From NCBI GenBank assembly GCA_029554865.1, contig JAKPUX010000030.1, forward strand, positions 1-35,107: 35,107 nt of DNA. The letters run 5' to 3'. This DNA comes from a bacterium. Lineage in GTDB: Bacteria > Zhuqueibacterota > Zhuqueibacteria > Residuimicrobiales > Residuimicrobiaceae. Below, piece by piece: positions 1 to 8,347 of the stretch. The notes beneath the pieces are model-generated. The model made no database searches. It saw only the letters and a program-made list of their open reading frames with translations, and was not told where the DNA came from. The translations under genes were made by a program, and so were the position numbers. Each line of letters begins with the position of its first letter. Within the stretch, counting starts at the first letter, position 1.

Positions 1-29
1 CGAACCGGCGGCGCTTCTCTTTAATAAAT

Positions 30-222
30 CAGGCTACCCCCCGAAATCTCGTTCCCACCCAAAGATAATTAATTAAAAAAATAAATGTTATCTGCCATAA
101 ATACCTTGTAAAATAAATGGCCTCATGAAGAGGGCACAGGCTGTGGGTAGGCTGGAAATGGTATGGAGGGATTGGAGTACGCGGCGCCAGGCGTCAGGTG
201 GGAGCCAGATTTCGGGGGTACC
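30..222. mobile_element. MITE-like element, copy 1 (193 bp, 13-bp target duplication)
   Basis: A 193-bp segment is repeated almost exactly at 11619-11812 in the same orientation (about two substitutions and one single-base indel between copies). Its ends are imperfect inverted repeats: the left end reads GGCTACCCCCCGAAATCT (from 32) and the complement of the right end reads GGTACCCCCGAAATCT (from 222), and the match continues inward to CTCCCACC/TTCCCACC. The element is flanked by an exact 13-bp direct repeat CTCTTTAATAAAT at 17-29 and 223-235, the signature of transposition. It holds no plausible gene, so it would have to be moved in trans by a transposase encoded elsewhere. A 13-bp duplication is within the range reported for some IS4-family groups, but no transposase is visible here to test that. 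Confidence 0.88.
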
Positions 223-238
223 CTCTTTAATAAATTCC

Positions 239-267
239 TTGCTACTCTATATTAATATGTTTAAGTT
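239..267 (+). promoter_or_regulatory. Possible sigma-70-type promoter for the ECF sigma gene
   Basis: TTGCTA (239-244), a 17-bp spacer and TAAGTT (262-267) form a weak promoter that starts three bases after the right target duplication of mobile element copy 1. The -10 match is poor. The AT-rich run around 248-258 offers alternative -10 hexamers, so the exact promoter is uncertain. Confidence 0.35.
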
Positions 268-333
268 AAATTCTGCAGCAGCCGTCCTCCGGCGGCCGGA
301 AAACTGAACAGAAGCAAAACGGGCAGCAGCGGA

Positions 334-915
334 ATGAGCCACGACAATCTGAGCGAAACAGAGCTGGTCAATCGGGCAGTGGCGGGCGACCGGGAGGCGA
401 TGGGCCAGATCGTGACCCGGAACGAACGCCTGGTCTACAGCACAGCCCTGCGGCTTCTCGCCGACCCGGTCGAGGCCGAGTGTGTGCTGCAGGAGACCTT
501 TCTCAAGGTGGTGCAGGCCCTGCCCGAGTTCAAGGGCGGATCCTCGCTCTCGACCTGGATCTTCCGCATCGCCACCAACTATGCCCTGATGCGGCTGCGC
601 GCACGCAAGAAAGAGGGCGGATCGCTGGATGATGTGGAGAGCAAGGTGAGCCAGGAGACCCTCGAGGCTTTCAATCGCTCGATCGGCAACAATCCCCTGC
701 ATGCCGTGATGAATGAGGAGCTGCGCCAGGCCATGGAGGAGGCGATCGCCGCCCTGCCGCCCAAATTCCGTTCCGTTTTCGTCCTCAAGGACATCGAAGG
801 CTTTTCCCTCAAAGAGATCGCAGAGATGCTGGGGATCAGCCTGGCTGCGGTCAAGACCAACCTGCATCGCGCCCGCCTCTTTCTCCGCGACCGCCTGGCT
901 GAATTCAGCAACTAG
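334..915 (+). CDS. ECF-type RNA polymerase sigma factor (sigma-70 family)
   Basis: The 193-residue protein has the two-domain layout of extracytoplasmic-function sigma factors. Region 2 lies at about residues 8-90, with the core-binding/-10 segment VLQETFLKVVQAL and STWIFRIATNYA. Region 4 lies at about 130-190, with the helix-turn-helix FSLKEIAEMLGISLAAVKT followed by NLHRARLFLRDRL. It should direct core RNA polymerase to a small regulon, often linked to envelope stress. The ATG at 334 has only a weak upstream ribosome site. No anti-sigma gene (zf-HC2 or membrane type) follows; the next gene has its own promoter and encodes a CsgG-like secreted protein. The upstream side is occupied by a mobile element. 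Family assignment is firm; the regulon and signal are unknown. Confidence 0.93.
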   Translation: MSHDNLSETELVNRAVAGDREAMGQIVTRNERLVYSTALRLLADPVEAECVLQETFLKVVQALPEFKGGSSLSTWIFRIATNYALMRLRARKKEGGSLDDVESKVSQETLEAFNRSIGNNPLHAVMNEELRQAMEEAIAALPPKFRSVFVLKDIEGFSLKEIAEMLGISLAAVKTNLHRARLFLRDRLAEFSN

Positions 916-1057
916 CCCCGGGGTATCAGACCGCTGTCCGCATCATGCAGGTCCGGTCTTTGCCCGGGCGCCGCGATGAATCCGCGGGCCCCTGCACCAC
1001 CGCATCCGCGCATCGGAACAAGCCTGGCGGTGGCGCTGTTAATACATAAAATAGCGC

Positions 1058-1086
1058 TTGACAAATAATCGCTTCGTGAGTACATT
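1058..1086 (+). promoter_or_regulatory. Sigma-70-type promoter for the CsgG-like/beta-barrel operon
   Basis: TTGACA (1058-1063), a 17-bp spacer and TACATT (1081-1086) make a near-consensus promoter. The predicted start is near 1093, about 39 nt before the ATG at 1132. This supports 1132 rather than the in-frame GTG at 1114 as the start of the gene. Confidence 0.75.
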
Positions 1087-1131
1087 GAATTATCAGCAGG
1101 TTGAATCATCATCGTGCATCCGAGGGGTTAC

Positions 1132-1983
1132 ATGAAAAAGCTCTTCCTGTTACCAACCGTACTGCTCGCGGTTCTTTTCTCCTCCCCACTCCTCTCCCAG
1201 AGCAGACCCACTATCGCCGTCCTCACCCTCGAGGCCAAGAATGTCGGTCAGGAAACCGCTGATGCGGTGGCTGACATCCTCAGCACCGAGCTTTTCAACT
1301 CCCAGCGTTTCAAGGTCATCGAGCGCCAGGCGATCCTGCGCATCCTTGAGGAGCAAAAGCTGCAGATGACGGGCGTGACCGATATGGGCAAGGCTGTGGA
1401 GATCGGCAAGATCCTCAACGTCGAAAAGATCCTCATCGGCAGCGTCAGCCGGCTCGGTGAGAGCTATATCATCAACACCCGCCTGGTCGATGTCAAGACC
1501 GCCGCGCTGGAGGTGGCCCAGAATGTCACCAGCAAGCGCGGCGAGGAAGGGCTGACCGGGGCGATCACCGATCTGGTGGAAAAACTCTCGGAAAAGGTCC
1601 AGGTCGAGGGATCGATCATCCGCATCAAGGGCGAGGTCATCCTCGTGGATCTTGGCGTCAACCACGGCATGTCGGAAAACCAGGAGGTAAGGGTCGTGCG
1701 TCTGGGGGATGTGGTCACCGATCTGGGCGGGACGGTGATCGGCCAGGCGGAGGATTTGATCGGCAGCCTTGTTCTGACCGCTGTCAAGGGGGATTATTCG
1801 GAGGCGCGTATCGGTGTGGCCAAAACACCCTTTCGGGTAGGTGACAAGGTGCGGATCGCCAGCGGGCGGATCGAGATCGAGCCCGTCAAGCCCCCTGAGG
1901 AGAAACCGGTCACTAAAAAGAGTGACAAACCGAAGAAAAACGCGGATCCGGGGCAGGCGGTCAGCACCCCCCCGGTCTTTTAA
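1132..1983 (+). CDS. Secreted CsgG/curli-assembly-like protein
   Basis: A 283-residue protein with a signal peptide (MKK, a hydrophobic core to about residue 21, no lipobox Cys). Residues 26-155 resemble the CsgG/FlgO/LpoB-type periplasmic domain: an IAVLTLEAK strand, then a helix ending in FKVIERQAILRILEEQ, then KILNVEKILIGSVSR and the strand YIINTRLVDVKTA. Residues 157-245 look like the beta-rich C-terminal domain found in FlgT-like proteins, and the tail (250-283) is Lys/Pro-rich. Members of this fold act in the periplasm or at the outer membrane in secretion or envelope assembly. The ATG at 1132 follows GAGGGG; the upstream in-frame GTG at 1114 lacks such a site. It is 21 bp from the next gene and surely co-transcribed with it. 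No curli subunit gene is present, so calling it CsgG itself would be too strong. Confidence 0.78.
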   Translation: MKKLFLLPTVLLAVLFSSPLLSQSRPTIAVLTLEAKNVGQETADAVADILSTELFNSQRFKVIERQAILRILEEQKLQMTGVTDMGKAVEIGKILNVEKILIGSVSRLGESYIINTRLVDVKTAALEVAQNVTSKRGEEGLTGAITDLVEKLSEKVQVEGSIIRIKGEVILVDLGVNHGMSENQEVRVVRLGDVVTDLGGTVIGQAEDLIGSLVLTAVKGDYSEARIGVAKTPFRVGDKVRIASGRIEIEPVKPPEEKPVTKKSDKPKKNADPGQAVSTPPVF

Positions 1984-2004
1984 TCCCGAAGAGGAGGGAG
2001 CGGT

Positions 2005-2817
2005 ATGAAAAAGCAACTCTATGTGACGGTCCTGATCGGACTCTTGCTGCTGGCGGGCAGCGTTCTCGGGCAGAATGCGACCACCTATACCGTTGGCGCC
2101 GGGGTGTGGATGCCAGGCTACTCGCTCATCTATACGGGAAGTCAGGATGATATGGAGGACTATGAGCTCGGCAGCGGCACCTATTTCGGTCCCTATCTGG
2201 CCGTCAACCACGGGCGCTGGAATTTCGGGGCTTCGCTGCTGGTCGGGACGCTCAGCCCGGATGACAAGGAGATGCTCTGGGAGGGCTACGAAGCCAAACG
2301 CACCGACATCAACCTGACGGTGGGCTATAGGGTGATCAGCACCCCCAGTGTGAGCGGCAATGTTTTTGCCGGCCTCAAGTATGTGAGCGAGACGGCGACC
2401 GCTGATTCCTGGCTGTGGTCGGGTTATGACATCGACACCTGGGAGTTCATGCAGTGGTATGACGAGTTCGACGCCACCACCACAGGCACACTTTACGGCG
2501 CCGGGGCCTCGCTGGTTGTCCCCTTTGGCACCTCCAGCTTCTATGCCTACGGCTCCATGGCCTATCTCCTCGGCAGCATGGACGTTGAAAACAACCTCGG
2601 CGCCACCGGAATTAATCCCGAAGGCTACTCCTCCTGGGATGAGTCCTATGATCTTCATCTTTTCGCCCTCACCGCCGGCCTCGGCTATCGTTTCCCGGAC
2701 GGCATCGGCATCAATATCGGCTATCGCGGGGATCTCTTTGGTCAGGATGATTCCGATGAGTCCGATTATTCCCAGCGGCTTTCGGGACTGGTGCTCAACG
2801 CCTCCTACACCTTTTAG
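2005..2817 (+). CDS. Outer-membrane beta-barrel-like protein of unknown role
   Basis: A 270-residue protein with a clear signal peptide (MKKQLYVTVLIGLLLLAGSVLG). The mature part has alternating Tyr/Gly-rich strands such as TYTVGAGVWMPGY, INLTVGYRVI and LHLFALTAGLGYRFP, and it ends in NASYTF. The terminal Phe and the aromatic, alternating pattern are typical of outer-membrane barrels inserted by the BAM complex. It follows the CsgG-like gene by 21 bp with a strong GAGGAGGGAG ribosome site, so the two probably act together at the envelope. An intrinsic terminator closes the pair. I do not recognise a specific family; porin, adhesion or assembly roles are all possible. Confidence 0.72.
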   Translation: MKKQLYVTVLIGLLLLAGSVLGQNATTYTVGAGVWMPGYSLIYTGSQDDMEDYELGSGTYFGPYLAVNHGRWNFGASLLVGTLSPDDKEMLWEGYEAKRTDINLTVGYRVISTPSVSGNVFAGLKYVSETATADSWLWSGYDIDTWEFMQWYDEFDATTTGTLYGAGASLVVPFGTSSFYAYGSMAYLLGSMDVENNLGATGINPEGYSSWDESYDLHLFALTAGLGYRFPDGIGINIGYRGDLFGQDDSDESDYSQRLSGLVLNASYTF

Positions 2818-2845
2818 TCCCGCAGTCCAGGGAAAGGGCATCAGG

Positions 2846-2870
2846 AAGCCTGCCTGCGGGCAGGCTTTTC
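2846..2870 (+). terminator. Intrinsic terminator after the beta-barrel gene
   Basis: A perfect 9-bp stem (AAGCCTGCC at 2846-2854 with GGCAGGCTT at 2859-2867), a TGCG loop and a TTTT run make a rho-independent terminator ending the 1132-2817 transcript. Confidence 0.85.
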
Positions 2871-2925
2871 TGTATCAGCGGGAGATGAGGCGGTTTTCAC
2901 TGTTAACAATTTTCCGGAGTGTAAG

Positions 2926-4737
2926 ATGATAAAAAAGGCCGACGTGTTCTGGACGCTTGCAGCCCTCACCCTGGTGATTGCGTTTCCGGCCCGGGCGGAC
3001 AAGTCCTATACCATCGGGCCGGTCCGGATCGAGGCCTGGCTTGAGCAGGACGGATCCCTGCGGGTGGAGGAGGAGCGGAGCTACGATTTCAGCGGCAGCT
3101 TCCATTATGCCTTTCGCTCCCTGCCCCTGCGCGAGGGGGTGCACTACAGCGATTTCGTCGTTCTCGAGGGTGCTCAGGCCTATATCGAGCAAGCGGGCGA
3201 TGATCCCGGCTCCTTTGCGGTGAGGCAGGAGGAGGGCTTGATCGAGGTGCGCTGGTTTTTTTCAGCCCGGGATGAGCGCCGCACCTTTATCTTCCGTTAC
3301 CGGCTGACCGGGGCGGTCGCCCGCCACGAGGATGCCGGACTTTTTTATTACCAGTTCATCGGCAAGGACTGGGGCCAGAGGCAGAGGGATGTGAGCCTGA
3401 CCCTTCATCCCCCGCAGGAGGGCAGCGGGGGTGAGGTGCTGCACTGGCTGCATGGCCCGCTCTGGGCCCGTTCGGCCATCCAGCCCTCCGGGCGGATCAC
3501 CGCAACCTGCACGGAGCTGCCGGCGCGGGTTTTTCTGGAGGTGCGCGCCCTCTATCCCTCCGCATGGTTTCCGGGGATGGCGGTCACAGCCGGTACGGTG
3601 CGTCCCGGCATCCTCGCCGAGGAGGCGCGCTGGGCCGCTGAAGCCAACGCCTTGCGCCAGAAAGAGGAGGCGAAGCAGGCCGTGCGCGCGGTGCGGCGTG
3701 TGGAGGGGCGCTATTATGCCGGCGTGCTGGCCCTCATCGGCCTTGGCATCTGGTACTATTTCTTCCGCAGCTACCGCAAGCGGCCGGTGGTGCATGATTT
3801 CATCCCCAAAGAGAGCCCCGAGATCCCGGACGAGACCCCGCCGGCGCTGGTCGGCTATTTGCTCAGCAGCCGGATGATCACCGGCGGGGCCCTGCTCGCC
3901 ACCCTCTACGACCTGGCGCGGCGGGGTTTTGTCCGCATCAGCGAAAAGGTGAGCGAAGGCCGCGGGCTCTTCGGCGGCAAGAAGAGCGATTATATGCTCA
4001 CCCTGCAGAGTGATGAGGCCAGGGCGCGCCGCGGCGAGCTGCAGGAGTATGAATCCGGGCTGCTCGATTTCATCTTCAATGATCTCTCCGGGGGGGAGAG
4101 TGAGGTTGCGCTCAAGGCTTTCAGCAAGCAGGCCAGCAAGATGCAGAAATTTTTCGGGGAGTGGCAGAAGATCGTGAAAAAAACCGCCGAGGCGGCCGGC
4201 TGGTACGACCAGCGCAGCCGGAGCGGCATGTATCGCGCCATGGCCTGCTGCGGCGTCGGCATGGTGGTGAGTTTACTGCTCTCGATCTGGTACGCCCCCT
4301 GGACGCTGGCGGCCGCGGCCCTCTTTCTCGCCCTGCTGATCGGGGCTGCGGGCATCCTTCATCGCACCGAGGAGGGGGAGCGCAAGTTCAAGCGCTGGAA
4401 GGCCCTCTCCCGCTACATGCGCGGCAAGGGCATGATGCAGAGTCCGCAGGGGAGCCTGCTCGACCGCATCGACCGCTATTTCGTCTATGCTCCGGTGCTC
4501 GGGGCGGGCAAGCCGCAGTACCAGGCCCTCGCCAACCAGATTCCCGAGGGGCAGCATGCAGTCTATATGCCCTGGTTCCTCTATACCTCGAGCGGCGGGG
4601 CGGCCGGCCATGCCGAGTCCTTCGCCCAGGCCTTCACCGCCATGACCACGACGATGAGCTCCTCCGGCGGGGTCGGGGGCGGGGCGAGCGTGGGAGGCGG
4701 TGGGGGGGCTGGAGGCGGGGGCGGGGGAGCGGGTTGA
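2926..4737 (+). CDS. DUF2207 family membrane protein
   Basis: A 603-residue protein with a signal peptide (residues 1-24, ending in ARA). An exported beta-rich DUF2207 domain covers about 25-230 (YTIGPVRIEAWLEQDGSLRV, FHYAFRSLPLREG, HEDAGLFYYQFIGKDW). A membrane segment lies at about 263-280, a cytoplasmic linker follows (with TPPALVGYLLSSR and LATLYDLARRGFVRI), and two more membrane segments lie at about 439-477. A conserved cytoplasmic part (RYFVYAPVLG) follows, and the C-terminus is very Gly-rich (about 578-603). This order and the Gly-rich tail are typical of the family. The function of DUF2207 proteins is not established. GGAG precedes the ATG. It lies downstream of a terminator and is probably transcribed alone. 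Confidence 0.88.
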   Translation: MIKKADVFWTLAALTLVIAFPARADKSYTIGPVRIEAWLEQDGSLRVEEERSYDFSGSFHYAFRSLPLREGVHYSDFVVLEGAQAYIEQAGDDPGSFAVRQEEGLIEVRWFFSARDERRTFIFRYRLTGAVARHEDAGLFYYQFIGKDWGQRQRDVSLTLHPPQEGSGGEVLHWLHGPLWARSAIQPSGRITATCTELPARVFLEVRALYPSAWFPGMAVTAGTVRPGILAEEARWAAEANALRQKEEAKQAVRAVRRVEGRYYAGVLALIGLGIWYYFFRSYRKRPVVHDFIPKESPEIPDETPPALVGYLLSSRMITGGALLATLYDLARRGFVRISEKVSEGRGLFGGKKSDYMLTLQSDEARARRGELQEYESGLLDFIFNDLSGGESEVALKAFSKQASKMQKFFGEWQKIVKKTAEAAGWYDQRSRSGMYRAMACCGVGMVVSLLLSIWYAPWTLAAAALFLALLIGAAGILHRTEEGERKFKRWKALSRYMRGKGMMQSPQGSLLDRIDRYFVYAPVLGAGKPQYQALANQIPEGQHAVYMPWFLYTSSGGAAGHAESFAQAFTAMTTTMSSSGGVGGGASVGGGGGAGGGGGGAG

Positions 4738-4783
4738 GACGGGCACCCGAGGGGGAGGCTGCAGAATCGAGCCGTTTTTTGCC

Positions 4784-4812
4784 TTGGTTTTTTGCGATTT
4801 AATGCGTATTAT
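4784..4812 (+). promoter_or_regulatory. Promoter for the SlyD-like gene
   Basis: TTGGTT (4784-4789), a 17-bp spacer and TATTAT (4807-4812) lie about 50 bp upstream of the GTG start at 4863. The predicted transcript has a roughly 44-nt leader ending in a perfect AAGGAGGT ribosome site. Confidence 0.6.
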
Positions 4813-4862
4813 CTACAGAAATAAACAAGCGGATTTCGATCACTGATTTTAAGGAGGTCAGC

Positions 4863-5351
4863 GTGCCCATACAAGATAACCAGGTCGTCACCATCCAGTA
4901 TAATCTCACCGATGCGGACGGCAACCTGCTCGATACCACCTATGAAGAGGGGCCGATGGAATTCATCACCGGTTCCGGCGAGCTCCTGCCCAAACTGGAA
5001 GCAGAGATCATCACCATGCCCCTGAACGGCAAGAAAAAGATCGTCCTCCAGCCGGCCGAGGCCTATGGCGATTACGATCCCGAGGATATCCAGGTGGTCA
5101 AGCGGGACGAGCTGCCCGATGATATCGAGCTGGAGATCGGCACCGAGCTTCTCGCCGAGGTCGAGGAAGATGCGGAGGAAGAACTCTCCTGCTTCATCAG
5201 CAAGATTGACGGCGACGAGATCACCCTCGATTTCAACCACCCCCTGGCGGGCAAGAGCCTCCATTTCGAGGTGGAACTGACCGGCATGCGTCCGGCCACC
5301 CAGGAGGAGCTCGAACACGGCCACGTCCACGGTGACGAAGAGTTCGAATAA
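4863..5351 (+). CDS. slyD: FKBP-type peptidyl-prolyl isomerase, SlyD family
   Basis: The 162-residue protein matches the SlyD layout. An FKBP half-domain (VVTIQYNLTDADGNLLDTTY, then MEFITGSGELLPKLEAEI) runs through QPAEAYGDYDPE near residue 72. An insert-in-flap chaperone domain covers about 73-120, and the FKBP fold returns at LDFNHPLAGKSLHFEVEL. The short acidic tail contains a few His (HGHVHGDEEFE) instead of the long His/Cys-rich nickel-binding tail of E. coli SlyD, so metal delivery may be reduced. It catalyses cis-trans isomerisation of prolyl bonds and assists folding in the cytosol. GTG is chosen as start because AAGGAGGT sits at the right distance and the protein begins at the conserved first strand. 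It is monocistronic between its own promoter and terminator. Confidence 0.93.
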   Translation: MPIQDNQVVTIQYNLTDADGNLLDTTYEEGPMEFITGSGELLPKLEAEIITMPLNGKKKIVLQPAEAYGDYDPEDIQVVKRDELPDDIELEIGTELLAEVEEDAEEELSCFISKIDGDEITLDFNHPLAGKSLHFEVELTGMRPATQEELEHGHVHGDEEFE

Positions 5352-5371
5352 ACCGATGCGCTGTGCGCGTC

Positions 5372-5405
5372 AGGCCGGAGGTTATCCCCCTCCGGCCTTT
5401 TTTTT
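5372..5405 (+). terminator. Intrinsic terminator after slyD
   Basis: A 10-bp perfect stem (AGGCCGGAGG at 5372-5381 with CCTCCGGCCT at 5389-5398), a 7-nt loop and a run of eight T residues. It lacks a T run on the opposite strand, so it should not stop the converging helicase transcript. Confidence 0.9.
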
Positions 5406-5426
5406 ATGCCCCGGCGCGAATGGCGT

Positions 5427-8279
5427 TCATACTACGCTCCAGCGAATGGTGAAAAGTTCGCTCACCTCGCTCTTCTGGGCCACCCGCTTCTCGAGCATGG
5501 CGATGAGGGTGTCGCGCTTGATGCCGGTCTCATCCTCGACCTGGAAAATCCTCTGGCGCAGGCGCCGCTTCTTCTGTTCCAGCTCCTGGAGCTGGCGCTG
5601 CAGCTGATGCTGCTCGAGGGGGATTCGGGTGCGGCGGGAGAGCCGGCTGAGCCGGCGGATTTCCTTTTTAATCTCGTCCAGCTCGCTTTCGACCGCCTCG
5701 GCCGCCTCGTCGGCCCAGGTTTCGAGGCGTTCACACTCCTCATTGAAGAGGGTGTTGTTCCACTCCTGGGAGTGATGGCTGAGGCTTTTGATCTGTTTTT
5801 CACTTTCCCTGGCCAGTTTTTTGAGCACCGCCTCCGCAGGGGGCTGAACCGGCATGACCGCACCCCGGCAGTAGAAGAGATGCTCGCAGAGTTCCCCGTC
5901 CAGGATGCGCCCCTGGTCGTCAACGGCGGCGAAGATGAGATGCTCCTCGCGTTCAAGGCTGTCGATCTCCAGTTTTCCCAGGGAGAGCCAGCCGCTGCGT
6001 CCCCTCAGGGCTTCAACCATCGAAATCCGCGTCGGATGGTGGCTGATGTCGAAAAAGAGGTGAGCGACCGGTGTGGCCGTGCGTTTGCCCGCCGCGAGGA
6101 CGAATTCGCCGAGGGGATGGGAGAGACGGTAGAGGGCTTCATCGTCGACCGGGGCCCGGCTGCGGGAGACCAGGGCGTAGCGGCCGGAGGGGACCTGGGC
6201 GAGGGGTGACTGAACCAGATCGAACTGGAGGCCGGCGTCGTTGAAGCGGGCCTGGTCGGCGAGCTGATAGCGGGTCAGCTCCCAGAAGAAATGGCCGATG
6301 CGGTTGAGCTGCTGGCGGGCGTCCTCCAGCCGGGTGCGCAGCCGCGCCTGGACATCCTGGTCGAAATGTTCGAGCAAGAGGCGGCGGGTCTTGTCGAGCT
6401 GATGGGTGATGCTCTGCTCCATCTCCTGCTGGAGGGCGGAAAAGGCGGCGTCGATTTCATCGCGGGTGCGGCAGCGCTGGTAGAGATCGAGGATGCGGGC
6501 CTCGAAATCGACGCCCGATTCGATCTGGCCGAGGATCTCGTCGGAGGCCCCGAAGACCCCGTTGAAGAGGTTGAATTTCTGCTCGAGCAGTTCATAGACG
6601 CGCTGGTCGGCCTGATTCCGCGTATTGATAAAGTTGATCACCACCACATCGTGCTTCTGGCCGTAGCGGTGGCAGCGGCCGATGCGTTGTTCGATGCGCT
6701 GGGGATTCCAGGGCAGGTCGTAGTTGATGACCAGGCTGCAGAACTGCAGGTTGAGCCCCTCTGCGGCCGCCTCGGTGGCGATCATAATCTGGGCCTGGTC
6801 GCGGAAGTGGTCGACCAAGGCGGTGCGGATGTCGATCTGGCGGGAGCCGCCGCTGCGCTGCTCGCTGGAGCGGCGGGCCAGCCATTCCTGGTAGATGGCA
6901 GCCGATTCCGCATCGTTGTTGCTGCCGTTGAAGAGGACGATACGGCCCCTGTAGCCGATGCGGAGGAGATGCCGGTATATGTACTCCTGCGTGCGCCGCG
7001 ACTCGGTGAAGATGAGGGCTTTTTCCGGGGCGCCCATCTTTTTCATCTCCGCGAAACCGCATTCCAGGGCCTGGCCGAGCTTTTCGGCCTTGCTCTCCAG
7101 GGCGATGGCCCCGGCGGCGGCGATAAAACCCTCCAGCAGACGGATCTCCTCAGCCAGCCGGACGGGATCGGCCTCCCCGTCGGCCCCACCCTCACCCCCT
7201 GCATCACTCTCCTCGATGTAATCGCTCTCCAGCTCCTCCCCCTGGATGAGTCCGTCGATAAAGCCGGCGTCAGGCTGCTGGCCGCGCTGCATCAGTTCGA
7301 GGCGGCTGCGCATGGCCGTGAGGGTGCCGGCGACCGCATAGGCCGAGGAGGCGAGCAGCTTGCGCAGGATGAGGATGAGAAGATGGCGCTGCTGGCGCGG
7401 CACGGCCAGGGTCTCCTCGCGCGCAAGATAGTCGGAGAGGGCGTCGTAAAGAGATTGCTCCGCCTCATTGGGAGTGAATGGGAGGGTGATGGCGCGCCGC
7501 TCGGTGTACTGGATGTATTCTGCGACCTGGCTGCGCAGGGTGCGCTTGCAGAAGGAGGTGAGACGCTCGCGCAGCTCGGCGTGGTCGGGTTTGGGCCCGC
7601 CGAAGCGGCTGCGAAAGGCCTCGACTTCGCCGAAGATATGGCTGTCGATAAGGGTGGCCAGCCCGTAGAGTTCGAGCAGGGAATTCTGCAGGGGAGTGGC
7701 GGTGAGGAGCAGCTTCTGCCGCTCGCTGAGGGCCCACTGGATCTCCTGGGCCATTTTGCTCCCCGTCTGGTAGACGTTGCGCAGTTTGTGGGCCTCGTCG
7801 ATGACGACCAGGTCCCAGGGGATGGTCCGCAGCAGGGCGCCGTGACGGCTGGCGAAATGGATGGAGGTGATCAACACCAGGGGTTGGTCGAAGGGATTGG
7901 CCTTGCCCTCGCGCTGAACCTGACGCATGGTGCGGGCGTCGATGATGCGGTTGGGGAGGTGAAATTTCTCCGTCAGCTCCAGGCCCCACTGCACCCTGAG
8001 GGCAGCCGGACAGATGATCAGAAGCCTGCGGCGGCGTTCGGCCCAGTACTGGCAGAGGACCAGTCCCGCCTCGATGGTCTTGCCCAGCCCGACCTCATCG
8101 GCGAGGATCACCCCCCTGGAGAGTGGGGAGCGCAGGGCGAAAAGCGCAGCCTCGAGCTGATGGGGATTGAGGTCGACATGGGCGTCGAAGAGGGAGTGCG
8201 AGATCTTGCCCAGGAGATCGCCGCGGTAGTGCTGCGTCAGGGCGTGGGCATAGAATTTGGCATGAAATGCGGTGGACAT
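5427..8279 (-). CDS. SNF2-family DEAD/DEAH-box helicase-like ATPase
   Basis: A 950-residue SF2 protein. NPHQLEAALFAL (38-49) is the Q-like motif, DEVGLGKT (61-68) is Walker A, DEAH is at 161-164, TATPLQNS is around 193-200, and ALIFTESRRTQEYI (about 421-434) is motif IV. IATEAAAEGLNLQ (about 500-512) and QRIGRCHRYGQ (531-541) are motifs V and VI. The SNF2 signature implies ATP-driven translocation on duplex DNA, or RNA-polymerase remodelling as in RapA. The region after residue 600 is unassigned and includes a long charged coiled coil at about 850-930. An acidic Gly-rich linker sits near 355-372. It resembles the SNF2 proteins of defence islands (DrmD-like), but no DISARM, methylase or nuclease gene is adjacent. 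It lies 68 bp downstream of the aminotransferase on the same strand. The start codon has no strong ribosome site. Confidence 0.88.
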   Translation of the reverse strand: MSTAFHAKFYAHALTQHYRGDLLGKISHSLFDAHVDLNPHQLEAALFALRSPLSRGVILADEVGLGKTIEAGLVLCQYWAERRRRLLIICPAALRVQWGLELTEKFHLPNRIIDARTMRQVQREGKANPFDQPLVLITSIHFASRHGALLRTIPWDLVVIDEAHKLRNVYQTGSKMAQEIQWALSERQKLLLTATPLQNSLLELYGLATLIDSHIFGEVEAFRSRFGGPKPDHAELRERLTSFCKRTLRSQVAEYIQYTERRAITLPFTPNEAEQSLYDALSDYLAREETLAVPRQQRHLLILILRKLLASSAYAVAGTLTAMRSRLELMQRGQQPDAGFIDGLIQGEELESDYIEESDAGGEGGADGEADPVRLAEEIRLLEGFIAAAGAIALESKAEKLGQALECGFAEMKKMGAPEKALIFTESRRTQEYIYRHLLRIGYRGRIVLFNGSNNDAESAAIYQEWLARRSSEQRSGGSRQIDIRTALVDHFRDQAQIMIATEAAAEGLNLQFCSLVINYDLPWNPQRIEQRIGRCHRYGQKHDVVVINFINTRNQADQRVYELLEQKFNLFNGVFGASDEILGQIESGVDFEARILDLYQRCRTRDEIDAAFSALQQEMEQSITHQLDKTRRLLLEHFDQDVQARLRTRLEDARQQLNRIGHFFWELTRYQLADQARFNDAGLQFDLVQSPLAQVPSGRYALVSRSRAPVDDEALYRLSHPLGEFVLAAGKRTATPVAHLFFDISHHPTRISMVEALRGRSGWLSLGKLEIDSLEREEHLIFAAVDDQGRILDGELCEHLFYCRGAVMPVQPPAEAVLKKLARESEKQIKSLSHHSQEWNNTLFNEECERLETWADEAAEAVESELDEIKKEIRRLSRLSRRTRIPLEQHQLQRQLQELEQKKRRLRQRIFQVEDETGIKRDTLIAMLEKRVAQKSEVSELFTIRWSVV

Positions 8280-8347
8280 GGCGCTTTATTCCCGGATATT
8301 GGCGGATGTCGATGGATAGAGGGGCGAGAGCGGCGGATCGAGGCGGC

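Noticed and set aside
125-307. 60-codon open frame running out of mobile element copy 1
   Set aside because: It crosses the element's right end and target duplication, and the equivalent frame is not kept beyond copy 2, so it is not a conserved gene of the element.
1150-2841. Long open frame on the minus strand (563 codons)
   Set aside because: It is antisense to the CsgG-like and beta-barrel genes, has a composition typical of the complement of high-GC coding sequence, and shows no domain.
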